Assembly: GCF_017813235.1 (NCBI RefSeq)
Contig: NZ_JAGISH010000002.1
Coordinates: forward strand, 62,001-126,000
DNA: 64,000 bases
Direction: 5' to 3'
Origin: Sagittula salina
Lineage (GTDB): Bacteria > Pseudomonadota > Alphaproteobacteria > Rhodobacterales > Rhodobacteraceae
Shown here piece after piece: positions 9,009 to 16,928 of the stretch. A program made the translations under genes and the position numbers. How positions within the stretch are numbered: position 1 is the first letter of the stretch; every line of letters begins with the position of its first letter. A model generated the notes under the pieces. It was not told where the DNA came from, ran no database searches, and saw nothing but the letters and a program-made list of their open reading frames with translations.

Positions 9009-9971
9009 ATGCAGGGATTCGATGCACGATTCAGGGATGTTCAGGATTATATCCTGACCGGCACGCGGGAGATCTGGGATGATCGCGGGTTCAGGGGGGG
9101 CATGGCGGACCTGTACCATCCCGCCATCATTCATCGTGACGCGCGCGGCGTGGCGCAGGGCGCGGAGGCGGTGGCCGCGCTTGGCCTGGCGGGACTTCTG
9201 GCGGTGCCGGACCGGCGGCTTCTGGGCGAGGACGTGATCTGGTGCGGTTCGGACCGGCGCGGTTTTCTGGCCTCTCACCGGATGGTGGCTCTGGGGCGGC
9301 ATACGGCGCCGGGTCCCTGGGGCGAACCCACGGGGCGGGCGCTGCGCTACCGGATTGTGGCGGACCGGTTCGCGAAGGCCAACCGGATCAGCGATGAGTG
9401 GCAGGTGGTCGATACGGAGGCGATTTTTGGCCAGATCGGCGGCGACGTGAAGACCTGGGCCCGCGCGCGGCTGGACCGGACGGACAGCCCGGAGCCGGTC
9501 TTCTGCCCGGAGTTCGATGTGCCCGGCCCCTACACCGGGCGCGGCAATGACGAAACATGGGGCCTTGCCTTCGAACTGGTGCTTGAGCGATTGATGGCGG
9601 GGCAGCTTTCGGTGGTGCCGGAGCAATATGACGCCGCCTGTCAGCTGGCCTATCCCGGAGGCCGGGACGTGCATGGCTGGCGGGAGGTGGAGCGGTTCTG
9701 GCTGGGTCTGCGGCAGGCCTTTCCGGACGCGGAATTCGCGGTACACCATCGTATCGGTCTCGAAGAGCCGATGCTGCCGCCACGTGCGGCGCTGCGGTGG
9801 TCGCTGACCGGGCGGCACGACGGCTGGGGGCTTTTTGGTCGTCCTACGGGCGCGCGCGTGCACGTCATGGGGATCAGCCATGTGGAATTCGGACCGGAAG
9901 GCCTGCGGCGGGAATGGACGCTGTTCGACGCGGCGGCGATCTGGATGCAGATCCTCGCGGAGGAGGGGTGA
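9009..9971 (+). CDS. Tandem NTF2/SnoaL-like domain protein
   Basis: A 320-residue protein with two similar alpha+beta halves. The first (about 1-160) contains YHPAIIHRDARGVAQGAEAV and the second (about 175-320) contains YPGGRDVHGWREVERFW, each the pattern of a polyketide cyclase/NTF2-like chamber. The halves share LxYP-x-Hxx-x-Gx-x-x layouts, suggesting duplication. There are no signal peptide or membrane segments. Such proteins often act on small hydrophobic ligands, but the role here is not known. The ATG has a GGAGAGG ribosome site. No partner genes adjoin. Confidence 0.72.
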   Translation: MQGFDARFRDVQDYILTGTREIWDDRGFRGGMADLYHPAIIHRDARGVAQGAEAVAALGLAGLLAVPDRRLLGEDVIWCGSDRRGFLASHRMVALGRHTAPGPWGEPTGRALRYRIVADRFAKANRISDEWQVVDTEAIFGQIGGDVKTWARARLDRTDSPEPVFCPEFDVPGPYTGRGNDETWGLAFELVLERLMAGQLSVVPEQYDAACQLAYPGGRDVHGWREVERFWLGLRQAFPDAEFAVHHRIGLEEPMLPPRAALRWSLTGRHDGWGLFGRPTGARVHVMGISHVEFGPEGLRREWTLFDAAAIWMQILAEEG

Positions 9972-10340
9972 CAGTCCCCGGGGTATTCCCGATAGGTGCC
10001 AGGTCTCAATTTCTTTGTTTGCGGATGGTTTCGGTTGGCGCTTCAGGTTGCCGCCGAAGGGGGCATACCAGCCTTCCTGGGTGAGCCCTGCGGTCGACCG
10101 TGGAGGAACCCTGGTGGGTCCGGCGCAGCCCCCCTTGTCGGTTGCGGATGTCACTGGGGCGTGCACGCCATGGCGCCCGGGGCGAGATCGCCGTGTCAGA
10201 GGCGCTGCGACGCAGGCTTTACTTCGGGACGTTTCGGCCCTTTTGTCGGGTAGGGCTCTGGCAGCCTTGCTCAGGAAGAGGAACGGGCGGCGTGGTGTTG
10301 GGTGTTTTGGCGGGTCTTCCGGAATGCGGGGCGGTGGGTG
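9972..10340. other. Spacer without recognisable gene
   Basis: A 369-base GC-rich stretch. Open frames exist on both strands, including a long minus-strand frame, but none has a ribosome site, a plausible start or a family resemblance. No strong terminator hairpin seen. Confidence 0.4.
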
Positions 10341-11051
10341 ATGCGTGAACCGGTCGTCTTTCTCCCGGACATGATGTGCGATGCGCGCCTTTTCGGGCCA
10401 CAACTGGCCGACCTGTCGCGCGAGCGGGCGGTGATGGCGGCGCCAGTCAGCGGCGGTGAGCGCGCAGAGGAGATCGCGTCGAACCTGCTCGATCTGCTCC
10501 CGAAGCGGTTTGCCCTCGCCGGGTGTGGCATGGGCGGAGCCGTAGCAATGGAGATCGCCCGCCGCGCCCCGGACCGTCTGACGCGTCTGTGCCTGATGGA
10601 TACCTCGCCCTTGCCGGAGACACCGCAGCAGGCGGCGGCGCGCGATCCGCAGATCATCCGGATGAAGTCGGGCAAGTTCGAAGCGGTTATCGACGAGGCG
10701 CTCCACCTCGACGGTCTGGTTGCAAGCCCGTGGCGGGGCGAAGTCATGGCGTTGATCCGGGACATGGCGCGGGGGTTGGGGCAGGAAATCTTTGTCCGGC
10801 AGATCCGGGCGCTGCAGCGGCGTCGGGACCAGCAGGCAACCCTGCGGCGGCTGGCGATGCCCTGCATGGTCCTTTGCGGCGCGCACAACCTTCGGCTGCC
10901 GGTAAAGCGGCATCAATTTCTGGCAGAACTGATCCCCGGCGCGGAACTGCGCGTGATCGAGGACGCTGCGCATTTCGCCCCGTTGGAACAGCCCGAGGCG
11001 GTGGCCGAGGCGTTGCGCGACTGGCTCTCCATGCCGCTCGTGCTACGCTGA
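10341..11051 (+). CDS. Alpha/beta-hydrolase-fold protein lacking the catalytic Ser and Asp
   Basis: A 236-residue hydrolase-fold protein starting MREPVVFLPDMMCDARLF. The elbow that should read GxSxG reads AGCGMGGAVAME near 58-69: the nucleophile position is Gly, confirmed at the DNA level (ggt-free reading gcc ggg tgt ggc atg). The expected acid in the GxxDxxxP strand is Asn (GAHNLRLP). Only the His in DAAHFAPLEQPE is kept. It is therefore probably a pseudoenzyme, or uses another mechanism. The start at 10341 is chosen over an upstream in-frame ATG because homologous folds begin here; the upstream GGGGCGGTGGGTG is a weak ribosome site. Confidence 0.8.
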   Translation: MREPVVFLPDMMCDARLFGPQLADLSRERAVMAAPVSGGERAEEIASNLLDLLPKRFALAGCGMGGAVAMEIARRAPDRLTRLCLMDTSPLPETPQQAAARDPQIIRMKSGKFEAVIDEALHLDGLVASPWRGEVMALIRDMARGLGQEIFVRQIRALQRRRDQQATLRRLAMPCMVLCGAHNLRLPVKRHQFLAELIPGAELRVIEDAAHFAPLEQPEAVAEALRDWLSMPLVLR

Positions 11052-11076
11052 CGGGCCGCTCGTGCTACGCTGACGG
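11033..11076 (+). repeat. Perfect 22-bp tandem duplication across a stop codon
   Basis: GCCGCTCGTGCTACGCTGAC plus GG occurs at 11033-11054 and again, identical, at 11055-11076. The first copy contains the last codons and TGA of the hydrolase-like gene, the second is non-coding. Confidence 0.9.
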
Positions 11077-11148
11077 CGTGGCCGAAATCCGGGAATCCAC
11101 GGTTCGGATCAGGCGCGTGCCCGGGTTTGGAAACAGCGCGATGAGGGC

Positions 11149-11177
11149 TTGTCAGCGGGGAGCCTGGGGCGTAGTGG
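11149..11177 (+). promoter_or_regulatory. Likely sigma-70-type promoter of rnpB
   Basis: TTGTCA (11149-11154), a 17-base spacer and TAGTGG (11172-11177). The -10 box ends six bases before the first paired base of the RNase P RNA (11183), as expected for a start site. Confidence 0.5.
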
Positions 11178-11182
11178 AAACC

Positions 11183-11615
11183 TGCGCGGAGGGCCGGACG
11201 GCCGCCTGGGGTGCGTGCATCCCGGGAGGAAAGTCCGGACTCGCCAAAGCATCGGTGCCGGGTAACGCCCGGGCAGGGTAACCTGACGGATAGCGCCACA
11301 GAAAACAAACCGCCACGCCGCCTTGCGGTTTCGCCCGTGAGGGGACCGGCGCGGTAAGGGCGAAACGGTGGGGTAAGAGCCCACCGGGGGGATGGCAACA
11401 TCGCCCGCATGGCAAGCCCCACCGGGAGCAATGCCTAATAGGGACCTCGCGTCTGGCTGATCGCCTTCGGGCGATATCGGGACAGGGCGGCTTTGGCCCG
11501 AGAGGTTCGGGTTGGCAGCTAGAGCCATCCGGCAACGGATGGCCCAGAGGAATGGTCGTCTGAGGGCGGGGCAACCCGCCCGACAACAGAATCCGGCTTA
11601 CAGGCCCTCCGCGCA
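11183..11615 (+). ncRNA. rnpB: RNase P RNA (class A)
   Basis: The catalytic RNA of RNase P, which trims tRNA 5' ends. The conserved P4-region 5' strand GAGGAAAGTCCGGACTC begins near 11228. Other conserved parts are GGGTAACGCCCGG, the CACAGAAAACAAACCGC region, GGTAAGGGCGAAACGGTG, AGAGGAATGG near 11547 and the 3' signature ACAGAATCCGGCTTACAGG. Helix P1 is explicit: 11183-11195 pairs perfectly over 13 bases with 11603-11615, which sets the ends at about 433 nucleotides. This size and the layout fit alphaproteobacterial RNase P RNA. It lies between a hydrolase-fold gene and rpmG. Confidence 0.97.
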
Positions 11616-11647
11616 ACGAAAACCTGTCACATTGCCCCACAGGGCAG

Positions 11648-11675
11648 TTGACTCCGCCCCTGAGCACAGTAAAAG
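11648..11675 (+). promoter_or_regulatory. Likely promoter of rpmG
   Basis: TTGACT (11648-11653), a 16-base spacer and TAAAAG (11670-11675), about 70 bases upstream of the rpmG start codon. Confidence 0.45.
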
Positions 11676-11745
11676 GCGGCTTCCAGATCTATTTCACGCG
11701 CGGGGCCGCCCCGGCGTTGCAAGGGACAACCCCGGGAGAATTCAA

Positions 11746-11913
11746 ATGGCAAAGCCGACGACCATCAAGATCCGCCTGAACTCGACCGCAGGCACCGGCC
11801 ACTTCTACGTGACCAAGAAAAACGCACGTACGATGACCGAAAAGATGACTGTGCGGAAGTACGACCCGGTCGTGCGCAAGCACGTCGAGTACAAGGAAGG
11901 CAAGATCAAGTGA
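11746..11913 (+). CDS. rpmG: Large ribosomal subunit protein bL33
   Basis: A 55-residue ribosomal protein beginning [20 protein letters not shown] and ending KEGKIK, full length for the family. It is the cysteine-free (zinc-independent) type, with no CxxC pairs. The ATG follows a CGGGAGAATTCAA ribosome site. It is monocistronic, just after rnpB, with a hairpin downstream. Confidence 0.97.
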   Translation: MAKPTTIKIRLNSTAGTGHFYVTKKNARTMTEKMTVRKYDPVVRKHVEYKEGKIK

Positions 11914-11956
11914 TCTTAGCCTGACGGGCGCCCTACGGGGGGTCGAAGATTTCGAA

Positions 11957-11984
11957 AGGGCCGTGCGGGAAACTGCGCGGCCCT
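11957..11984 (+). terminator. Probable terminator of rpmG
   Basis: AGGGCCG and CGGCCCT form the base of a stem, extended by four weaker pairs, 44 bases after the rpmG stop. The tail GTCGTATTG has only a poor U-run, so it may be Rho-assisted. Confidence 0.5.
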
Positions 11985-12198
11985 GTCGTATTGACAGGGT
12001 GCTGCGATGTTTTCGCGTTTGCAGCAAGTGGCTTGGCTGGCATGGTCTACGATGGTATTCTATTAACTATCTGAATCTCATACATAACTGCTATGCATTT
12101 CTGTCTGTGGTCCGGGCGGTGCGTTTCTGTCATGCTGCAATGCAGAAACTCGAGGGCGCGCCCGTCGCTGCCCGCCATCCGATGATGAGGACCCTGAC

Positions 12199-12552
12199 AT
12201 GACCATTCGCACGCTTGCCGCACTCTCCGCCCTGCTGATGCCGTTCGCCGCCGCTGCCGAGACGGTGACACTGTCCACCGAGGCCGCCGGTGCCACGCTG
12301 CACCACGCCACAGTCGACATGTCCGTGTACTGGACGAAGGGCGAGGGGGAAAAGCTCGATCTCGTGGCCTATTACGCGCCCAAGGCGGCGGGCTCGGATG
12401 CCGGTCGCCTGCAGATGGCGCTGGGTAATGACGACTCGGTGACGTTCGGCCTGCCGGGGCAGGTGGGGCAGCTCTATACCTTCGCGCGTGACGGCAACTC
12501 TGTCAGCGTCACCACCAGCAGCACGGCAACGGTGCAAGTGGCGATGAACTAA
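12199..12552 (+). CDS. Small exported protein, unknown function
   Basis: A 117-residue protein with a Sec signal peptide (MTIRTLAALSALLMPFAAAA, cleavage near residue 20). The mature part is a small beta-rich domain with ATVDMSVYWTKGEGEKLD and a C-terminal run of Ser/Thr-Val strands (SVSVTTSSTATVQVAMN). It has no cysteine. I do not recognise the family. The ATG follows a GAGGACC ribosome site. The 150 bases upstream are AT-rich compared with the neighbourhood and probably carry its promoter. It is monocistronic with a strong terminator. Confidence 0.8.
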   Translation: MTIRTLAALSALLMPFAAAAETVTLSTEAAGATLHHATVDMSVYWTKGEGEKLDLVAYYAPKAAGSDAGRLQMALGNDDSVTFGLPGQVGQLYTFARDGNSVSVTTSSTATVQVAMN

Positions 12553-12581
12553 AGCTTCACCGGTTCAGTGCACGATAACAG

Positions 12582-12611
12582 GGACGCATGGGTGACCATG
12601 CGTCCTTTTTG
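12582..12611 (+). terminator. Rho-independent terminator
   Basis: GGACGCATGG and CCATGCGTCC form a perfect ten-pair stem around GTGA, followed by TTTTTGC, 30 bases after the stop of the small exported protein gene. Confidence 0.88.
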
Positions 12612-12999
12612 CTTTGACGGGGGCAGTCAGGCCTCGGAGTGTGGGAAACGTGCGCCTTTCGAGGCCTGACCCGTCTCGCGCCTGATGGCCTGCGGCGGGG
12701 CATCTTCGCATCTTCGGGACCGGAGCAAAGGAGCGGCGGTCTCCAGCGCCGGCACCAGATCCGGGCGCGGGGCGGGCAGGGGATCGCCGACATGGTGCAA
12801 AACGTGATTGAGGGCAGACACACGACACTTCCGGCAATCCGCCCGGCGACCCGGCCCGACCGTGCGGCGGGGCAAGACAGCCAAGGTGGGGCGGAAGCCT
12901 CTCCTTGTCGGTTTGTCGATGCTGCGCCCGCGTAGCAGAGTGTCCAACAGAAAAGGGCCGGTCTGACAGACCGGCCCTTCGTCCTGCATGCGAACGGGA
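12612..12999. other. Spacer between two convergent genes
   Basis: About 390 bases between the small exported protein gene and the BI-1 gene. The open frames here lack starts with ribosome sites and show no domain. Its right end holds the terminator at 12953-12979. Confidence 0.4.
12953..12979 (-). terminator. Terminator of the BI-1/YccA gene
   Basis: A 13-pair palindrome, AAGGGCCGGTCTG and its complement, with a minimal loop. On the minus strand it is followed by TTTTCTGTTGG. It starts 21 bases after the gene's stop. Confidence 0.85.
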
Positions 13000-13779
13000 T
13001 TACTCTCGTTCGCCCATGAACATGAGCAGGAACTGGAACATGTTCAGGAAGGAAATGTAGAGGCTGAGTGCGCCGTCGAAGGCGGCCTTGTCCAGCCACT
13101 CCTGATCGCCATGGGACGCGTGGGCCACGTAGGTGCTCTTGATCTCCTGCGTGTGAAACGCGGTCAGGCCGGCGAAGATCAGCACGCCGATCGCGGAGAT
13201 TGCCATCATCATCACGCCGGACTGCAGGAACATGTTGACGATCATCGCCACCAGCAGGCCGATCACGCCCATCACGAGGAAGGTGCCCATTCCGGACAGG
13301 TCCTTTTTCGTGGTGTAACCCCAGAGCGACAGACCCGCGAAGGCAATAGCGGTCACGATAAAGGTCTGCGCGATGGAGAAGGGTGTGTAGATCATGAAGA
13401 CCGTGCCCATCGAAACGCCCATGACGGCGGCGAAGGCGAAGAAGCCCAGTTGCACCGCCGAGGCAGAGCCTCGGCGCATCAGGGCGCCCCATCCGAAGAA
13501 GATGAACGCCAGCGGCGCAAGCATCAGCACCCACTTCAGCGGCGATACATAAAGCGTGTAGCCGATTTCGGTCAGGTACCGGTCCGCGCCGATCTGGTAT
13601 TCGTTCGGCACCGAAGTGACGGCCAGACCGGAGATGGCCCAAGCGGCCAACGCGGTGATCAACATGCCCACGGACATCGTGCCGTAGACCTTGTTCATGT
13701 GCGCGCGCAGCCCCACGTCAATCTGGGCCGCACGGGCGCCGGATACGCCCCGGGTCCCGATTGTGTTGTATTCAGCCAT
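13000..13779 (-). CDS. Bax inhibitor-1/YccA family membrane protein
   Basis: A 259-residue inner-membrane protein with about seven hydrophobic segments, starting near residue 30 and ending with a short polar tail (MGERE). The family signature FIDGxxLLL-type region appears as VFMIYTPFSIAQTF, and the acidic residues of the pH/calcium sensor region appear toward the C-terminus. In bacteria YccA modulates FtsH protease, and BsYetJ conducts calcium. The ATG at 13779 follows GGAGG at ideal spacing; a TTG one codon earlier is less likely. It is a single gene with its own terminator. Confidence 0.9.
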   Translation of the reverse strand: MAEYNTIGTRGVSGARAAQIDVGLRAHMNKVYGTMSVGMLITALAAWAISGLAVTSVPNEYQIGADRYLTEIGYTLYVSPLKWVLMLAPLAFIFFGWGALMRRGSASAVQLGFFAFAAVMGVSMGTVFMIYTPFSIAQTFIVTAIAFAGLSLWGYTTKKDLSGMGTFLVMGVIGLLVAMIVNMFLQSGVMMMAISAIGVLIFAGLTAFHTQEIKSTYVAHASHGDQEWLDKAAFDGALSLYISFLNMFQFLLMFMGERE

Positions 13780-13903
13780 CAAAGCCTCCGTTTGGTATGG
13801 TTTACCCTCCGGGAGGCTAACCCCGGAGAACTCGTTTTCGATATTGGCAGAGACCGGCCGTCATTCAAGGTAGCGATTGGCGATTTTCAACGAAAAACAA
13901 AAC

Positions 13904-14146
13904 TCAATCGGTCCAATGTCCGGGTGCGTCCCACGGCGGGCGTGCGGCTTCGGTTCGGGCGGCCTCGGGCGTAAGGCCGATATCGCGAAGCGCCCGCGTA
14001 TCGAGGTGCGACAATGCGTGACGCTGACGCATCAGTTCGGGCCAGTGGCCGACGCGCTGCTGGAGGCGGGCGAGCAGGTTTTGGCGGGGCCTTGCGGCTG
14101 AGGGCATGGCGGGTGGCATGGCGGGGGCGATGAGCGTTGACGGCAC
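13904..14146 (-). CDS. DUF1127 small basic protein
   Basis: An 80-residue protein starting with GTG preceded by AGGAAAGGA. The C-terminal 55 residues carry the DUF1127 (YjiS-like) pattern: LQQRVGHWPELMRQRHALSH, then LDTRALRDIGL and a Glu/Ala/Arg-rich end. In Rhodobacter and Agrobacterium relatives, such small arginine-rich proteins bind RNA and tune RNA decay or phosphate and carbon metabolism. It is divergent from a LysR regulator gene, with an inverted repeat between them, so regulation by that LysR protein is a fair guess. The exact start is uncertain because internal ATG codons exist at codons 10 and 14. Confidence 0.8.
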   Translation of the reverse strand: MPSTLIAPAMPPAMPSAARPRQNLLARLQQRVGHWPELMRQRHALSHLDTRALRDIGLTPEAARTEAARPPWDAPGHWTD

Positions 14147-14259
14147 GACGAGTCCTTTCCTGAAGCGCGAGGCGCGCAGTTGCGGGGCCGCGCAGCATCA
14201 ACTTTTGTTATGAAATCCGCAAAAATATCGGGATGCTTGATATGTACCAGCGGTTTGTG

Positions 14260-14276
14260 CATTCTGGAAACGAATG
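14260..14276. promoter_or_regulatory. Candidate LysR operator
   Basis: CATTC-TGGAAAC-GAATG is a perfect inverted repeat with a seven-base centre, holding a T-N11-A core. It lies 33 bases upstream of the LysR start codon and about 115 bases upstream of the divergent DUF1127 gene, the usual place for LysR autoregulation and control of a divergent target. Confidence 0.55.
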
Positions 14277-14308
14277 TTCCTTACCATAGCCATCAAGGGT
14301 CGTGATGA

Positions 14309-15202
14309 ATGCGCAATCTCGATATCACCGTTCTGAGATCCTTCGTCGCTGTGGCGCAGGCGGGGGGCGTCACGCGGGCGGCGGGTTTTCTGAACCTGAC
14401 GCAATCCGCCGTCTCCATGCAGTTGAAACGGTTGGAGGAAATGTTGGGCCTGCAACTGCTCGACCGTTCCGGGCGCGGCGTGACGCTGACTCCGGCGGGG
14501 GCGCAGCTTTTGGGATATGCCCAGAAAATGGTGGAACTGAACGACGAGATCTATGCCCGGCTGACCGCCAAGGAATGGGAAGGCGAAATCGTCCTTGGTG
14601 TGCCGCACGACATCGTTTACCCCGTCATTCCCCAGGTCCTTCAGCGCATGGGGCGGTCGCACCCGCGCGTGAAGGTACAGCTGATCTCCTCCTTCACCAA
14701 GGCGTTGAAGACGCAGTTCGCGCGCGGCGAGGTGGACGTGATCCTGACCACCGAGGGCGGCGTCGACGCCGACGGAGAGACCCTGCGCCAGTTGCCTTTG
14801 CGCTGGGTCGGTGCTCCGGGCGGGCAAGCACGCAAGACGCGGCCCCTGCGCGTGGCCTTCAGCCGATCCTGCAGTTTCCGGGAACACGGGCTGAGCGCGC
14901 TCGACCGGACCGATATCCCCTGGGACCTGGCGGTGGATTCCGACAGCGACATGACAGTGGACGCCACCATCAGCGCCGATCTGGCAATCACGGCGCGGCT
15001 CTTTGGTCAGGCGCCGGCCTTTGTCGAATACATCGAGGACGAGGCGCTGCCCGACCTCGGGTCCCAATTCATCAATCTCTACGCGGGGAACGGAAAGGCC
15101 GGCCTGACTCAGGTGCTGTGCGAGTACATCCGTCAGAGTATGGCGGCACCGCGCGGCGAGTGGCCCGCGCGCGCGGGCCATCCGATGGAGGTGGTCTCCT
15201 GA
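14309..15202 (+). CDS. LysR family transcriptional regulator
   Basis: A 297-residue regulator. Residues 1-60 form the winged helix-turn-helix: LDITVLRSFVAVAQAGGVTR followed by AAGFLNLTQSAVSMQLKRLE, with the LLDRSGRGVTLTPAG wing. Residues 90-295 form the periplasmic-binding-protein-like effector domain, starting GEIVLGVPHDIV. Effector unknown. It is divergent from the DUF1127 gene, and the shared spacer has a candidate operator. The ribosome site is weak (AGGGTCGTGATGA). Full length for the family. Confidence 0.95.
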   Translation: MRNLDITVLRSFVAVAQAGGVTRAAGFLNLTQSAVSMQLKRLEEMLGLQLLDRSGRGVTLTPAGAQLLGYAQKMVELNDEIYARLTAKEWEGEIVLGVPHDIVYPVIPQVLQRMGRSHPRVKVQLISSFTKALKTQFARGEVDVILTTEGGVDADGETLRQLPLRWVGAPGGQARKTRPLRVAFSRSCSFREHGLSALDRTDIPWDLAVDSDSDMTVDATISADLAITARLFGQAPAFVEYIEDEALPDLGSQFINLYAGNGKAGLTQVLCEYIRQSMAAPRGEWPARAGHPMEVVS

Positions 15203-15209
15203 GCCGCGT

Positions 15210-15614
15210 TCAGACGCCAACCTCCGGCCCGTAGCACATCATCGGATCGTTGTTCTGCCGTGCTTCGTACAGCACCGTCGCCCGAGGATCGTTGCGGAAA
15301 ACGGCGCGCAGCTTCGAACCTTCATTGAAGAAGGTCCAGCACTGCGGGTCTTCCGGCGCATCCTCGTAGACAAAGCAGATCTCCGAGCCATCCGCTTCGT
15401 ACCAGTAGCCTTCCTTGCAGCGGCCATCGAGGAAGGACCAGCGCACGCGTCGGTCGGGGAGGTATTCCTCCACCCCGTAGGACTGCTGGCCGGAGCCGTA
15501 ATAAAGGGTCTTGCCATCGACGTATGATTCGAAGGCATTGGCGGAAAGCGGCTCTGCCGCCGACGCGGGCAGGGCTGCACAAAGCGCGAAAGCGAATGCG
15601 AGCACGGGTTTCAT
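15210..15614 (-). CDS. Small exported cysteine-containing protein, unknown function
   Basis: A 134-residue protein with a Sec signal peptide (MKPVLAFAFALCAALPASAA). The mature part has a run of aromatic beta-strands: FESYVDGKTLYYGSGQQSYG, then RRVRWSFLDGRCKEGYWYEA. It has four cysteines (GRCKEG, EICFVY, PQCWTF, MMCYGP) that could form two disulfides. I recall similar small exported proteins in Roseobacters and rhizobia but no function. It converges on the LysR gene with only seven bases between stop codons. Confidence 0.8.
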   Translation of the reverse strand: MKPVLAFAFALCAALPASAAEPLSANAFESYVDGKTLYYGSGQQSYGVEEYLPDRRVRWSFLDGRCKEGYWYEADGSEICFVYEDAPEDPQCWTFFNEGSKLRAVFRNDPRATVLYEARQNNDPMMCYGPEVGV

Positions 15615-15668
15615 GCCACATTTCTGCCAGATTTCGGGTCCTTGGCCTAGCCTGGTGTTAAAGATTGG

Positions 15669-16694
15669 TTAAGCGCGTCGGCGGAGGGCGGCCGGATCGG
15701 GCAACCAGGCGCGGGCGCGCCGGTCCATGACGCGTCGCCAGAGCGGGGGCACCAAGGCGATCACCGCCATGACCGGCAATGACTGCGGCAGGATAGGCAT
15801 GGCGTCGCGGTCGATCTCGAGCCCCGGGTAGGGGCGGGCCGGATGCGCGTGATGATCGGAATGGCGCGGCGCATTCAACATGAGGGCGGAGGAAAACCCC
15901 TGCGGTGCGTTCCAGCTATGCTGCGGGCCGACGGGCTCGAACTTGCCCGGGGAAATTTCGCTGCGCTGAAGACCGTAATGCTGCACGTAGTCCGATAGCA
16001 GCAACTGCAATTGCGCATAGGCCGACAGCGCGATCAGCGCCAGAACCCCCGCCGTGCCGCCGATACCCCACGCGAGCGCCAGCGAGGTCAGCGCCCCGAT
16101 CCCGTAGGCTGTGTAGGGCGTGGGTCCGCGCGGGCGCAGGCGACGCTCCGCCCGGTAGCCTTCGACCAGCCCACCGCGCCAGGCCCGTAATGCGAAGCGC
16201 CAGAACCCCATGCCCAGCGGGGCGGAGTTCGGGTCGCGCGGTGTCGCGGCATGGACATGATGCACGCGTGGATGCGCCGAGGCGTGAAAACCGAACAGCA
16301 CGGAGGAATAGACCGCCACGCCCAACCGGCGCAGTCCGCGCGGGGCGCGGTGGATCAGCTCGTGCGCGTTCGAATTGCTTACCTGCCCGAGAAAGAGCGC
16401 CAGCGCGAAGAACAGCATCCCCTTCTGTCCCAGAGGCTGCGGACTTTCTGTCAGCATGCAGATCCCGCCGAAAAGCAGGGGGAAATGCGCGAGACCGAGG
16501 AAGGCAGCGAGGCCATCGCCTGCCGGAAACTCCGCCTCCGGCACGTCGGGGGCAGCAAGCGCGGCCATCTTGTCCATGAAATACGTGAAGAGGGTGATAT
16601 ACGCCAAGGCCAAAGCGGCAAAGGGGGCGCCCCGCAGGATCGCCAGCGCCAGCAGCACCACCATGCCGAGAGTCGCCAGTGTGAACCGTACCAT
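15669..16694 (-). CDS. AlkB-like membrane diiron oxygenase (alkane 1-monooxygenase family)
   Basis: An integral-membrane protein of about 341 residues with six hydrophobic segments and all the histidine boxes of the alkane hydroxylase/fatty-acid desaturase family: HELIH near 110, HPRVHHVH near 140, and HSDHHAHPARPYPGLE near 275, plus the YVQHYGL segment. These bind a diiron centre and hydroxylate alkyl chains using electrons from a rubredoxin-type donor; none is adjacent. The start is uncertain. The ATG at 16694, preceded by GGGGGGG on the sense strand, is chosen; the frame remains open to 16808, but that stretch is made of 13-bp repeats. It is divergent from the NuoEF fusion gene. Confidence 0.85.
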   Translation of the reverse strand: MVRFTLATLGMVVLLALAILRGAPFAALALAYITLFTYFMDKMAALAAPDVPEAEFPAGDGLAAFLGLAHFPLLFGGICMLTESPQPLGQKGMLFFALALFLGQVSNSNAHELIHRAPRGLRRLGVAVYSSVLFGFHASAHPRVHHVHAATPRDPNSAPLGMGFWRFALRAWRGGLVEGYRAERRLRPRGPTPYTAYGIGALTSLALAWGIGGTAGVLALIALSAYAQLQLLLSDYVQHYGLQRSEISPGKFEPVGPQHSWNAPQGFSSALMLNAPRHSDHHAHPARPYPGLEIDRDAMPILPQSLPVMAVIALVPPLWRRVMDRRARAWLPDPAALRRRA

Positions 16695-16737
16695 TCGCCC
16701 CCCCCATGCGCCGCCGGTATCATATGGCTTTGCAGGA

Positions 16738-16776
16738 CCCGATACCACTGCCCGATACCATTGCCCGATACCATTG
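16738..16776. repeat. Three tandem 13-bp units upstream of two divergent genes
   Basis: CCCGATACCACTG, CCCGATACCATTG and CCCGATACCATTG follow one another without gaps. They lie 44 bases upstream of the chosen AlkB-like start and about 150 bases upstream of the NuoEF fusion gene. Confidence 0.9.
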
Positions 16777-16928
16777 GATGTCTTACGTCTATCGGAACTT
16801 TCCGTCACCCATCAGGCAAAACGCGGGGCATTTATGGGCGCGCCCTCGCCGCAAGGTGTCGTTTTTCATCTGCGTGTGGGCGCGGAGCGCGGCTATTGTC
16901 CTCGCAGGACGAAGATGGAGGTGTGGTC

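Noticed and set aside
8961-10973. Long minus-strand frame across 9-11 kb
   Set aside because: Covers two plus-strand genes and a spacer, no homology recognised and no good start.
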